Source: Anaeramoeba flamelloides | Lineage: Eukaryota > Metamonada > Anaeramoebidae | Length of the DNA stretch: 64,000 bases | Direction: 5' to 3' | Assembly: GCA_027625915.1 (NCBI GenBank) | Contig: JANTQA010000012.1 | Location: forward strand, 713,001-777,000 | In this document: positions 11,301-24,704 of the stretch, piece after piece | Numbering within the stretch: position 1 is the first letter of the stretch | How the letters are laid out: each line of letters begins with the position of its first letter | The notes under the pieces: generated by a model | The model's database searches: none | The model's input: the letters and a program-made list of their open reading frames with translations, nothing else | What the model was told of the DNA's origin: nothing | Made by a program: the position numbers and the translations under genes

Positions 11301-14300
11301 ATGTTAAAGTAATTTGCAGAAAAAAACCGGGAACGTATATAAAAACTCAAACAGGGAAAAAAATAAAATGATAAAAAATATTCCAAAAACAGATAAAAAA
11401 TCAGATTTTCAATTTAATTTAGCGATATCTTTTGATTGGAATATTTTGTGCTATTTTCAAATTGAAAAATATGTTTCCTTTTAGACCATTAAAAAAAATA
11501 CCTGAAAATTATCTCTCTACTAATTCAATTAAAAAATTCAAAAATTTTACAATTAAAAATGAAAAAAATATTACTGAAAAATTTCATTTTTTTTTCAATT
11601 CCTATTAATATCTATTAAAGTTGTAAACCTCATTGAAAATTGTTAAGTATAATAATGTCTATTATATGAGTGTATTTCAAAAATACAAAATTTAGAGATT
11701 TTTTTTTGAAAAAATTTTCCTTGTACACTACAAGGAAAATTTAAATACCGAAAATTAAAGTTAGCCAAAACTATACATTGGATTTCAGTTATACTTCTTT
11801 TATAAATTATTTTTTCAAAGTTATCATAATTTTATGTAATAAAAAATAGGATAGCTATTAAACTCTTGAAAATCTGAATACCCCCCTTTTCAAAAATACC
11901 GACTTTTGAAAAAAACACCTATTTTCAGGGTATTTTTATATTGGGAAAAGTTGAAATGAATTAATTTTTGATTGAAAATTAAGATTGAAAAAAGAATATA
12001 TGTTAAAGCAATTTGCAGAAAAAAACCGGGAACGTATATAAAAACTCAAACATGGAAAAAAATAAAATGATAAAAAATATTCCAAAAACAGATAAAAAAT
12101 CAGATTTTCAATTTAATTGAGCAATATCTTTTGATTAAAATATTTTGTACTATTTTCAAATTGAAAAATATGTTTTCTTTTATACTATTAAAAAAAATAC
12201 TTGAAAATTATCTCTCTACTAAGTCAATTAAAAAATTCAAAAATTTTACAATTAAAAATGAAAAAAATATTACTGAAAAATTTCATTTTTTTTCAATTCC
12301 TATTAATATCTATTAAAGTTGTAAACCTCATTGAAAATTGTTATGTATAATAATGTTTATTATATGAGTGTATTTCAAAAATACAAAATTTAGAGATTTT
12401 TTTTTGAAAAAATTTTCCTTGTAGTGTAGTGTAGTGTGGAATATTAAAAATAAAGTAAAAATCTGATTTCAACAAGATCCAAACATAATTTTAAATTCTA
12501 TTTTCAGAAATGAATTATTGTTTTTAAAAGTATTTTTCCATTTTGAACATTTTGGAATAGTTCAAAATTGTTAATATGTCATTCTTGACACGATTGATGT
12601 ATTTTGGATTAAAATTACTTTTTCTTTTTTTTTTTTTTTTTTTTTTTTTTATTATTGAAGAGAGGTGATTCAACAAAATTACCTCTCTTGTTTGCCGTTA
12701 GGTTTTTTTTCATTTAAGAAATGAAAAGAAAATTTATTCTCTTTTCGGTTTATTTCTCAAATTAGAAAAAAAATGGTCGTTGGCTTTTCCAGAATTTAAA
12801 AGAAAAAAGTAAAAAAAAATTTTCTTTTTATTTCTAAATTTAAAAAAAAAACTAGGCACTCTACGGCACTTGACGGCACTTTCTGAAACTCTAAATTTAT
12901 TGAGAGTTTTTTATCCTAGCTATAATGTAGGTAAGATTAAAACTCATGGGATATCTTTTCTTATAAAAATGAAAAGAAAATATTTTTTATTTCTAAAGAA
13001 AGACAAGAAAAAGATAAAGAAAAAAAAAAAGAAATGAAAGAGAGTAGCCTTTATTGGTAAGGGTTAAGTCCCCAAGAGCTCTTAATCTGTTAAAGAGAGA
13101 GTTTTGAAGTGACTAAATTTGTGACTCCTAATTCAAAGAGTAGTCAAAAGAATCTTTTAATTACAGTCATTAGAAGTATTTTAAACTCAATTTAGTTTTC
13201 AGAAAAAAATAAGAAGAGAAAAAAAAAGAATAAAAAATGAAGAGTGGAAAAAAAAATTAAGATATAAAAATAGTAGTAGTATTGAGAGGATATATGTTTC
13301 TGTTGAGTTGAATGACTTGCTATTCGACTGGGTCATATTAGTCAGAAAATATTCTATTGTGATGTCGTATATTTTCTTTTGTATTCATTTTTCTGAACAA
13401 CTCATCAGTCTCCTCTCTGTTAATGATACTAAAGTCAAAATCTTTGACTTTTTTGAGTTCATTTTTCCAGTATTTTCTGGTTTTTTCATATTTTTCACAT
13501 TTCCATATGAAGTGGTCAACTTCATCAATTTTTTTTTTACAGCAGAAGCATATTTTGTAAATGAAAGAGAGTAAAAAAAAGTAAAAACTTCATTGAAAAT
13601 TTTTAATTTTGCACTATAGGCATTGAATGGGTTGTTGGTTGTTTCCCTTTTATGTCGAATTTTTTTGGATAGCCGCCATAATTTGTTTTAATAAAGAAGA
13701 GATCTAAATATTTGAACAACTATAGATCAAATGAAATAGGTTACTATATTAAGTTTTAATTTCGAACTTTATAGATATGGTCTAAATCTATAAAGCTGAG
13801 TTTTTAAGAATAATAATTGGGTTTTACAAATTTTCTTTTTAGTTACTTTGCTTTACCTTTTTTTTTTTTTTTTTATTTTATTTTTTTTTTTGCTTTTTTA
13901 TTATTTTAAATGATTCCCAAATCTTGTTTTCGCAAAACCCCAGTACAAAATACTGAATCGACAGCAAAAACCCATTCCAAGTAACTACTCGACAGATTGT
14001 ACGTAAAGTTCGATTTGTTTCACTTTGATTTGGTTTCAAATTGAGTTGGTTGTATTCAGTTCTCTTCGGTTGCTTTCAGTTCGCGATCAAATCAGATTAA
14101 GTTTAGTTTAAGATCTAAATGTGATCAAGTTAGTTTAAGATCTAATTATGAACAAGTCTATCAATTCTTATAATGATTTTTTATTCATTTTACCTCTCCC
14201 CCAAACATCTAAAAAAACAAAAATGGAGGAACCGAAGGAAATCAAACAACTTAAAAAGGTAAATTTGGACAAGGAAAAAAGTATAAAAAATAAAAAATTA

Positions 14301-17300
14301 CTTTTTCAAACACTTTTAAAAAGTATCACCAGCTCATCAACGAATACCCCCCCTAATGAAACATGTTTATTAAATCAAAACAATGATAAATCAGAACAAA
14401 TAAAAAAATAAAGATCAAAATAAATTTTTTTTTAAAGTTTCATTTTTTTTTTAATAAATTTTGAGTTTTTCATAAAAATTAACAAGAAGAGCAAAGCAGT
14501 CTTTGTAAAAATACCACATCACATTTATCACACAATCAATGTAGTACCATCTTTTTTTTTTTTTAAATATTATCAACAATAATAAAAAGGTAATATTGGA
14601 TTGTTGTTGGTTAAGATCTATTTACTATTTATACCATTTCCGTTCAAATAACTTAAATCTTTAACTAATTCTAACAAAAAAAAACAACATTATCAATGGC
14701 TTTCTTAACCATCGACCCATAAATTTATAGTTGTATTAGGAATAAATTTTTTTAAAGAAAATAATACAAAGCACATCACTTCCAATAAAAATATTTATGT
14801 TTAAATAAATAAGCATTTACACCTTATTCTGCATTATCAACAAACCCCAATATTTTCTGTATAATTAACAGTTTTAAAGTGTTTAATTTTATTTTTTAAA
14901 GATTTATGATCTTTGTTTATCTTTTTCGGGCTTTGGATTGTTTCCCAATTCATAAACTTTTTTATGTTTTGTGGGGATTGTTGTTTAATTTTTTAATTTG
15001 AGAAAAGGTTGAATAAATAAAAAATAATTTCCCTATAAATATTTAAAAATGTAAAATGTTACATTTTTTATTCAATTGTTGAGCGACACCTCTTTGGATT
15101 TCAGATCAAAGAGACAAAATTTTCAAACATTAAAAAACATTTTTCACGTTTTTGAAGAAAATCTAAAAATCTCAAAAAGTAAATTTAATTTTTTTAACAT
15201 TTTTTTAAAGGAAAAAGAAAGTAAAGAAACAAAATCTTGATAAAATACTTTAATTCATTCCAATTTATTTTTAAAATTCTAAAATAGTAATAATATTTGA
15301 AAAAGTGAGTTTTAATTGTCATTCAGGTATATTTTGTGATCAAAAAACACCACACAGTTAAAAAATAAAATTAATTTATTAGTTATTTTAAAAAACATTA
15401 AAAGCCAATTATTAGACTAAAAGCCAATTTAAAAACCATTCTGATATTGAAAAATATTGTTAAGTTTCTCAATTTTTTTTTTAAAACTATCAAATAAGAT
15501 TTTACTTTTTTGTTTACAACTTTATAATTTTGAAACTCACAAAAACTAATTTTTGAATGATCAGAATATTTAAACACTTAATCAGACTTGGTGATAAGAA
15601 ATTTCAAACTATTCTTTAAACTTAAGTAATGTACTAACTCTTGATAAATTAATTTAATTTTCAATTTGTAGCTAAACCCTGAAAAATAATTTACTAAAAA
15701 AAACAAGTACTTCAATTGTCTAAAACAACATCTAAAATCATAAATTGTTTTACAATTAACATAAAATTTCATTAATGTATTATTTTGATTATTATTGAAG
15801 AAGAATTGTAAATTACTCTCTAAATGTCTTTTACTAAAATTTCTTAAAAGGAAATTTAAGCCAAAAATCATAGATTTCATGATTATTCTAGAGAAGGACA
15901 TACCTAAATTATCTTAATATTTAAAAAGCCAAACAAATTATTGAAAAAGCAAAAACAAAAAATTGAAAAGAAAAAAATTGAAAAGGAAAAGGAAAAAAGA
16001 AAAAGAAAAAAGATATTTTAAAAAGGGTTTAGAATAAGTAATTGGTAAAAAATCAAAAAAAAACAATAAAATCAATGATATTTTTAATTTAGAACATCCA
16101 AAATCACAGCCACGATATTTTGGTTAATTTATTTTTAATCAGATTGTTGATCATATATAATCTTAAGTTGGGGATGGTTGTTTAATTGTTGAAATTTCTT
16201 TTTTTATTTATTTTTTGCCAATTGCTTATTCTAACCTCTTTGTATTTTTTGTCTTTGTTTTTTCTTTTTATATTCAAGTTACTCGTACTTACGTGTTTCA
16301 ATATTCCAGTATCAAGAAGTAACCACTTGTTTGTTCCTTTGTAACTCTTTTTCACAATATAAAGAAAATTCAATCAAGAAAAAAAAAAAAATTTCATTAA
16401 TTTTTATTTAGCTAATGATGAAAATAAAAAGAGAAATGATAAACTTCATTAAAATTCTTTAACAAATTTTTTTGTTTTCTTTTAATAATTAGTGTATTTT
16501 AGAGAAGTAAAATGTTATTAAATTCAAGAACATTTAGAGATATGATTATTTGTATTTTTAATATTATAAACGTCAAATTCAATATGAAGTAAGAAATTTG
16601 ATAAATTAAAAAATTTTGTGTTACTCTAATTTTTGAAATCGAGTAACAAGGAAAAAAAGAATTTTCATTTTTTTTTCAATAAAACTTGATCAAAAGAATT
16701 AATAGAAAGTTGAAATAACTCGAAGAAAATCAAAATTTTAAATTTTTTTAAACATTTTTCATTTTAGGAATACAAAAAATAAAAAATTTTTCATAAACCT
16801 CATTCCTATTCAAAAAATTTATATATAACATGCTATAAACGGGTGGTAAAGTGGTTATAAACGTTTAAAATGTTTAAAATTTTATGAAATTTTAAAATAA
16901 CAACTTTTATAACATTTATATCTGTTATAAAATGTGCTATAAAATTTGTAACTTGTTATAAAAATACTTTTTAAAATAAATATTCAAACGATCATCATAC
17001 AATACGAAATTTTTTTATAAAAATGCAATGTATTTTTTTAAAAAACTCAAACTTTTTATTTGTAAAAAAAAAAAGTATATAATTCTTGATAACTACCGAT
17101 AAGAAAGAGATTAGAACACTGGAAAGTTTAGGATAGTACTGTAGTCCACTGTGTAAAGAATTTAGGGAAACACTTTGGTTATTATTAGGGAAAGTTTGAA
17201 AATTTTCTGATCTTCTAATTTTCAATTTAATTTGGATAAAATAAGAAGTATTTTACGAACAAATTTGACTGTAAAAATGTAATTTAAAGTTATTTAAGAA

Positions 17301-20300
17301 GAGTTGAACTAATTTTTTTGCGACTTTGTTAATCTCATAAATCCCAAAAGATTGCCGCGCTCAAGGATTTAAGACATTGTAAAAATTAATATGGTTCAAA
17401 GAACCCAACTATTAGTTCAAATAGACGACAAAGAAAAAAGTTCATCGATTTTCCCTTCAAGGTTGGAAATTGAATGAATTACCTTTCTTTGTTTAAAAGC
17501 AATGACAAAAAACAAACAGCATTTTTTTCTTTTTGGTTCAAATTAATCAAATTTCTTTTAAAAAAAATAAAAATTGTTCTAATAAAATGAACAATTTTAT
17601 TCGTGATTCGTCCAAACAGAATAATTTTAGTCCTCGCTTCCCTAGTGCTAAAAAAAAAATTCGCAATTTTATGATTTTAATTTCTATTTTTTAAATTTAA
17701 ATGAATCAATTTTTCATAAATTTAAATAATATAATAACAATTTTTATAATTAATTTTTTGAATAAATATTTTACTGATTAAATAGGTTATAACCATGTGG
17801 GTGTTTTTAGAGTACCTGGCAGTACTTTACAAATCGAATATTTAGAAAAAGAAATCGATTTAAAGGGTACTTATGATTTTACAACTGAAACAAACATTAA
17901 TAATTTGGCTGGATTATTAAAATCATTTTTACGAAAACTTTCAAATCCACTTTTCACTTTTAAATTATTTGAAAATTGGGAAACAACAAGTAAACATTTT
18001 TTTCCTTTTTTTTTTTTTTTTTTTAATATTTTCACATCTTAACCTTAAGCGACAAATCAATAATAGATGATATCTTTATTCATAATAGTATTTACTAAGG
18101 TATTTTCATAAAAGTAGAGCATTTTTTGTTTATATTTAAAATACTATTTTCTTTTTTAGTATTAATATCCGTTAAATAGGTAAATATAAAATAAGATGTA
18201 TATTACTACTAATTGAATGAAGTGCCTAGTGTTTGTATTTCAACATATATACATTAAAATATTTGGAAAAAATAAAACACTTTTTTTGGAAAAAACGAGT
18301 TACGGTCAATTTCAAGAAAAAAATGGAAATATGATAAGGACACAAATAATTTTTTAAACAATAAAATGTAGTTAAAAGTTTTGTCGTCTATTGGAAATTT
18401 TATCGAGATTAAAGAAGTTATGGAAAAAATTTTTTTTAGTACAAAAAGAGAATAATAAATATTAATTTTCTAACTTCAAAAATAGGATATAAAATTGTGA
18501 TCATAAATTTTTATATATTTTAAATCAAGTAATGTCTTACGAATAAACAAATTGAATGATTGCAAGAATGAATTAATGACAAATTAAGATTTTTTGATAT
18601 TAGAATAGTAATGTTAGAATCAAGTATAATAAAGATATTTTAAAATAAATTTGCCACTACTTTTTGAAAATAAAAATATACATATATACATGTATGTACA
18701 TAGATGTATATCTAAAGGCATTCCAAACCAACCTAAAGATTTCTCAAACAAATTTTTTTCATCTCGAACAATTTTTTGAAAATTTTTAAAAAAAAAATTC
18801 TTATAAACAACTTTGAATAATTACATTTTTCGCTCCATTATAGTTCAATTATATTACAAAAAAATTTTTATTTCAAAAATTCTAAAAAAATTATCATAAA
18901 ATTTCCTTGCTTAGCTGTCTGTGGATCTTGATAAAAAATTATTAATCTTGACTGATTGATTGATTTTATTTTAAGAGAAGCAAACTTTCCTATTTTTCCA
19001 TAAAATGAAAAATAAATAAAAAGTATTTTTTAATAGAATAAATTTTTAATTTGATTAAAAATCAAAGTTTTAAAGTCATTAATATATTGAAATTATAACA
19101 AGTTTTGGCAACTACTAAATAACTTTTGATTGGAAAATTACACCCTTTTAAGTCTACAAATTACTTTTCGATGGATATAAACTCTGTTTCAGTCAATGGG
19201 GCCCAAGCAAAAATAGAAATTGAGAATATTTTTTTTATTAAAAGGGTATTGGTGATTCAAAAAATCACACTCACATAGACTTACTAATACTTGATTCTTG
19301 ATATAGTTATCATTCACTCAAATCTAAAAAAATAAAAATAAAACAAAAAAATAAAAAAACGAAAGGCCACTTTGAAAAAAACAACGATGTTCGTTTTGGT
19401 TTTTATTGTCGATTAATTTAAAAATAAAAATAAAGTTTTTATGGATTGTTTCTGATACAAACTATTGATTGGGCCACCATCTTCTTGAATTACTAATAGA
19501 ATCCTCTTTTCCATTGATTTTATTAAATTTTCCAAAGTCTCCCATTTTAATTTTTCCCAGACATTATAGAGAACCTCTATAAAATTTTCAACATTTGTTG
19601 GTCTGTTTTTTTCGAGATGTGAATCCATAATAGCCCAAAGGTTCTCAATAGGGTTTAAATCTGGTGAATTTGGAGGCCATGGGTCCAATACTTTACATTT
19701 TTTTCTTAGGTAATTCATTGAAAATTTCGAAGTATGGGGACGAGCACCATCTTGCATAAAGGTCCAATCGAATTCACCATATTCCCTATTAGCCCTTTTG
19801 ATTAGCTTGGAACCTTTAATACAATTCTCAATATAAATTTCTGAATTCACAGAAGAATCAAGAATGATTAATTGGGATTGGAAAAAATATCCAAAAGCAC
19901 CCCAAATCAAAATTTTGGTATCATAATTAGATTTGTTTATAAAACAAGAATCTGTTTTTTTTGTTGTTGTTCAATAGAAATTAGAAAAAACAAAAAAAAA
20001 TAAAAATAAAAATAAAAAAACCAAACCATCACTCTCTCCTCTTTTCCTCCAAATCCTTTTATTTCGGGGATTAATAAAAAACCATGATTCATCTGAGAAA
20101 ACAACACGGGTCCAATCAGTTTTGAGGGAAAGATGGTCATGAGCAAACAATAATCTTTTCCCAATCTGTGTTTCATTTAAACGCTGACGAATTCTCGGTG
20201 GCTTATAATCAAAGCCAATTTTTTTACGAATTCGGAAAATTGTTGTTGGTGAAGAAATTACATTTTGGTGGTTGTTTTTAATAAAAGAACTCAACTCCCT

Positions 20301-21258
20301 ACAAGTTGATTTTCTATTCTCTGTTGTTTTTTCTTGAACAATTTGAATTAATTCTTCAGTGATTTTTGTTTTTGAACCGCCTTTTTTTTATTTATCATGC
20401 GGCGTTCATTTTCCCAATTCTTAATCCAAACTCTGACTTTTTTCCGACCAATCTTTAATTCATCTGCAATATATCTTTGCGTATGACCTTGTGAATATAA
20501 AGAAATTATTTGAAATCGAATTTTAATTTCTTGATTTTCCATTTTGACAATTTTGAAATTAAAAAACAGTAAAAACTTGAAAAAATGATTTCCATTTGGA
20601 AATTCTCAAAATATTTTTTAACTTCTAATATCCAAACAAACCATTAAAACACATGGTATTCACCCATTACAACTGGGCCCCTTTGACTGAAATATAGTTT
20701 ATATATATGAGAGGTATGACGTTTTTTTTTGGTTTTATTAAACGGCTTTTACACGCATGTGCGACGCGTAAAATTCGTTTGTCTGATATATATATATATA
20801 TATATATATGTAATCAAAACACGAAAAAATTATGTGTGTTGATCAAATTTGGAATTGGTAAAAAATTTAAATTTTGACCACTTTTCTTCCCTAACTAGTA
20901 ATTTTTTTAAAAAAAATTAATTATATAGACTCAGTATTTAAAGAGTTTATAATTTTCAAGAGTTTTAAACCGAACCCCTGCTTTGTATTGTATTGATGCT
21001 TTCAAAATAGAAAATCAAACTATTTTCATTGTTTTAAATGCAAAACTTCCCACTTAAATGGGAAATTGCTAATACCCATTATTTTTCAAGGCTTTTAAGG
21101 CAATTATGTACTACCTGTATATAATTGTTTTTTTTTTCTCTCTGTTGTTTGTAAGTTTTTTGGTTTGCATTTTTTCACATCCCAGAAACGAAAAATATGA
21201 TTTCAAAAGAATTCGAGGACTTTTTCAAAAAACAAAAAACTAAACAACGAATGAAACG

Positions 21259-21298
<40 letters not shown>

Positions 21299-21356
21299 TG
21301 AAAAAACGCTATTTTATAATTCTTTCATGATTTTAAAACGAAAAATTGTAATACCT

Positions 21357-21400
<44 letters not shown>

Positions 21401-24400
21401 CATAATAAAATAAAAAAAAACTATAAGATTGAGAGGAGGGAGAAAAAAGATATGGAAGAAACAAAAATAAAAGAGAGAGAGAGAGAAAGAAGAGAGAACT
21501 ACAAAGGCATAATAATGAGATTTTATGACTTTAGAATCGATCTTAATTGGAGAGATTCTAATAAAAAGATCTCTTGAAGATTCATAAAATTCATCATTAT
21601 TAGCAATAGATATTATAGAAAGATACTATACTTTTTATTTATTGTGTTGACTATTTTTTCTTTGTTTTTTTGACTTGAATTTGTTTTGATGGATTCTTTC
21701 CAATCATTTCTATATCGTTTCATATTTAGCGCATCTCCAATAGAAAAAATTATCAAAATCCTCAGTAATATTTTCTCGAAGTTTTTTTAATTACAAACTC
21801 CAAAGAAAGAATTTACAGTTCTTATCTTTTCGAAAATATATATATCCCTTAGCACCCCAAATAACCTAAAAACATTTCAAACAAAAATTTTAATTTGAAA
21901 TGTTATCAAAGGATAATAAGGTATAGAATTAATAAAAAATTATCCTCAAAAGAAAATTTTATAATTAAAAATTGTATAGTTACTTAAAATAACAAAATAA
22001 CTTGAAAAAAAAATTTCAACATTGGGAATTTTTTTTTGGTTATTGTGATTTTATTTTTTTTCCAAATTTTGTCAAAATAAATTTTTTTTTTTTTTTTGAA
22101 AAGTTTGTCTAGACATCAAAAACCTCTTAGTTTTAACATTTAAAACACATCATACTTTACTGGAAATTTTTTTGGGGCCCTTTGCACCCCAAAATTGCCT
22201 AAAATGCTGGATTAAATAATTTATTCATTATAAAAGTTATTATAACATCACATAGAAAATTTGTTTTATCTACTGATTACTTTTCAATATCAATATCTAT
22301 ATTAGATTCTAAATAATTTAAAAATAAAAAAAAATATAAATTAAATTAGAAAAAAAAATCAAATTTTTTTTCATTGCAAAATTTTACAATTTTTTCAACA
22401 AGATTTTTTTTCAATTTTAAATGATTTGGCCAATAGTTCGAGTCAGATTAATAATTGATTTTTTTTTTATTTTTTACTATTTTTTAATTTTTGACTTTTT
22501 AAAATATAGACATATAATAAACAATATTATTGAATTAGAGACCATATATCAGAACTTATTTAACAAGATCTGGATTAATTTATTAAGGAAAAATCCAAAT
22601 ATCACAAATATATTATTCAAATTTTTTACCAATAACAAAATGCAATAAAAAAATTTGGTTTCGGAGATTATTTTATTATATTGGAATAATATTCAAGAGT
22701 TATTTTTTATTTTATTTTAAATTTAGGTATAAATATTTTATCGATTAAAAAGTAATTTATATTTGTTTTATTCCAATTTAATAAATTGATATTATTTTAC
22801 AATTTTTTTTTTTTTTTTTTTTTGATTTTCAATTATTATCTATTGCTTAAATAAAAGTTTTAGAAAATTAATCATATTAAAAATTTAGTTTTGGCCTAAA
22901 GAAATAATTTTAATTTTACTCTTAATTGGATATTTATTGAAATTTTTTCTAAATAAAAAAAGTAAATTTCAAAGTAATTTATTTTTTTATTTATTTTTTT
23001 TATCATAAAATAAACCAAAATTTTTTGGTATTTATTATTAATAAATTAATGTGTTGGGTTTTGAATTACTATTAATGTAATAAAATTACTGATTTTAAAA
23101 AATAAAATAAAAATAAAAATCTTTTAAAAAAATGTAAAAATGAATAATTATTATTATTTTTTTCATCTTCAAAAAAACAATCAATAACTTAACTACTTTA
23201 TCTTTGAACTATTTTGACTTTTTATTATAATTCAAATCTGGATTAAAGACAAATAAGAAAATTAATATATTAGTAGATCAATATCATTTTAAATCTAATT
23301 TACAAAACTTGATGAAATTTAGGCAAATCCGGGGTGCTAAGGGATATAAACTCCATTTCACTCAAAATCGCCCAGCCAAAAATGAAAAATTTATTTTTTT
23401 TTTAAGAATAAACCAAACTAAAATTGCTTCGAAATAAGAGAAATAATAAACTTTGGATTAGAGTCGATAATCATAAAAGAATTTTTTGAACAAACTAGAA
23501 ATTTCAAAAAAAAAAAATGTTAAGAAAAATTTTTTGGGCACCTTTCATTAGAACGTCTTGTCAAAAATTTCTCTATTTCCTAAGGAAATTAAAATTGTTC
23601 GACCATAATATTTTTATAATTTTAAATGTATGAATTTTAAAAGAAAATTATAAAGCCTCAATTTTCTTAATGTGAATTTGGAGTTCTAAAGGGTTTTTTT
23701 TTTTTTTTTTCAAATTTACTTCTCTTTTTTTTGATTTTATTTTATTTTATTTTTTTTTTTTTTAAAGCTTAATGAAAATTTTGATCTTTTGATTTTACAA
23801 TTAACAGTAATTGTAAATGTATGAATTTTAAAAGAAAATTATAAAGCCTCACTTTTCTTAATGTTAATTTGGACTTTCAAACATTTCTTCAGAAAAAGAA
23901 AAAGACAGAAAAAAAAAAAAAAAAGAAATAAACCAAAATCAAAAAAAAGAAAAAGAAAAATTTGACGAAATGAAAAAAGAAACACAAATAAAAAAAAAGA
24001 AAAAGAAAAACAAAAGAAAAACAAAAAATCGAAAAGAAAAAGCAAAACAAAAATTTTACGATATTCGAAAAAGTGATTTAGATCTAAAAATTGAAAATAT
24101 TTTTTTGATAAGAATTTGGGATAAAACCACTTCCTTTAACATTATAAAGTGAGTCAAAATTATTGAAAAATAGGTTGATTTAGGATTATTAAGATATTAC
24201 ATAATTCTGACCGTATACGTTCAATATTTTTAGATCATCGGTAGTGCATCCAATAAAATCTTGATTTGCGATCTGAATTTTATCAATAAATTCTGTGTAA
24301 TTTTTTTTTTATAAATCATTACGGGTCCACCCAGTAAAATGGGGTTTTTAGATGCTTTTTTGTTTAGAAAACAATAATTATTAAAATAAGGTTTATTAAT

Positions 24401-24672
24401 TAATTTCGTTTCCTTTTTTGTAATATATCACTATTATTTTTTATTGGATAAATTTCTTATTTTTTGATTTTATCTCCTAAGCTAATTCCGCATACATTGA
24501 GTTAACCAATTTTTAATTTTGTGTTTTATTTTTTCGATTTCCCTTTACATGATTTTTTCTTTTTGGCATTTTGAGTTACAACAAAAAATAGAAATAAACT
24601 TTTGGATTTGGTTAATTTTTTCTAATAAATTATTTTTATATCAAAATAATTAATCTTTTTAATTTTCTTTTG

Positions 24673-24704
<32 letters not shown>

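Noticed and set aside
23970-24152. 60-codon Lys-rich frame ending at a perfect GTGAGT donor, considered as an extra RhoGAP exon
   Set aside because: The donor is in phase 2 in that frame, while exon 3 needs a phase-1 partner; other frames meet stops.
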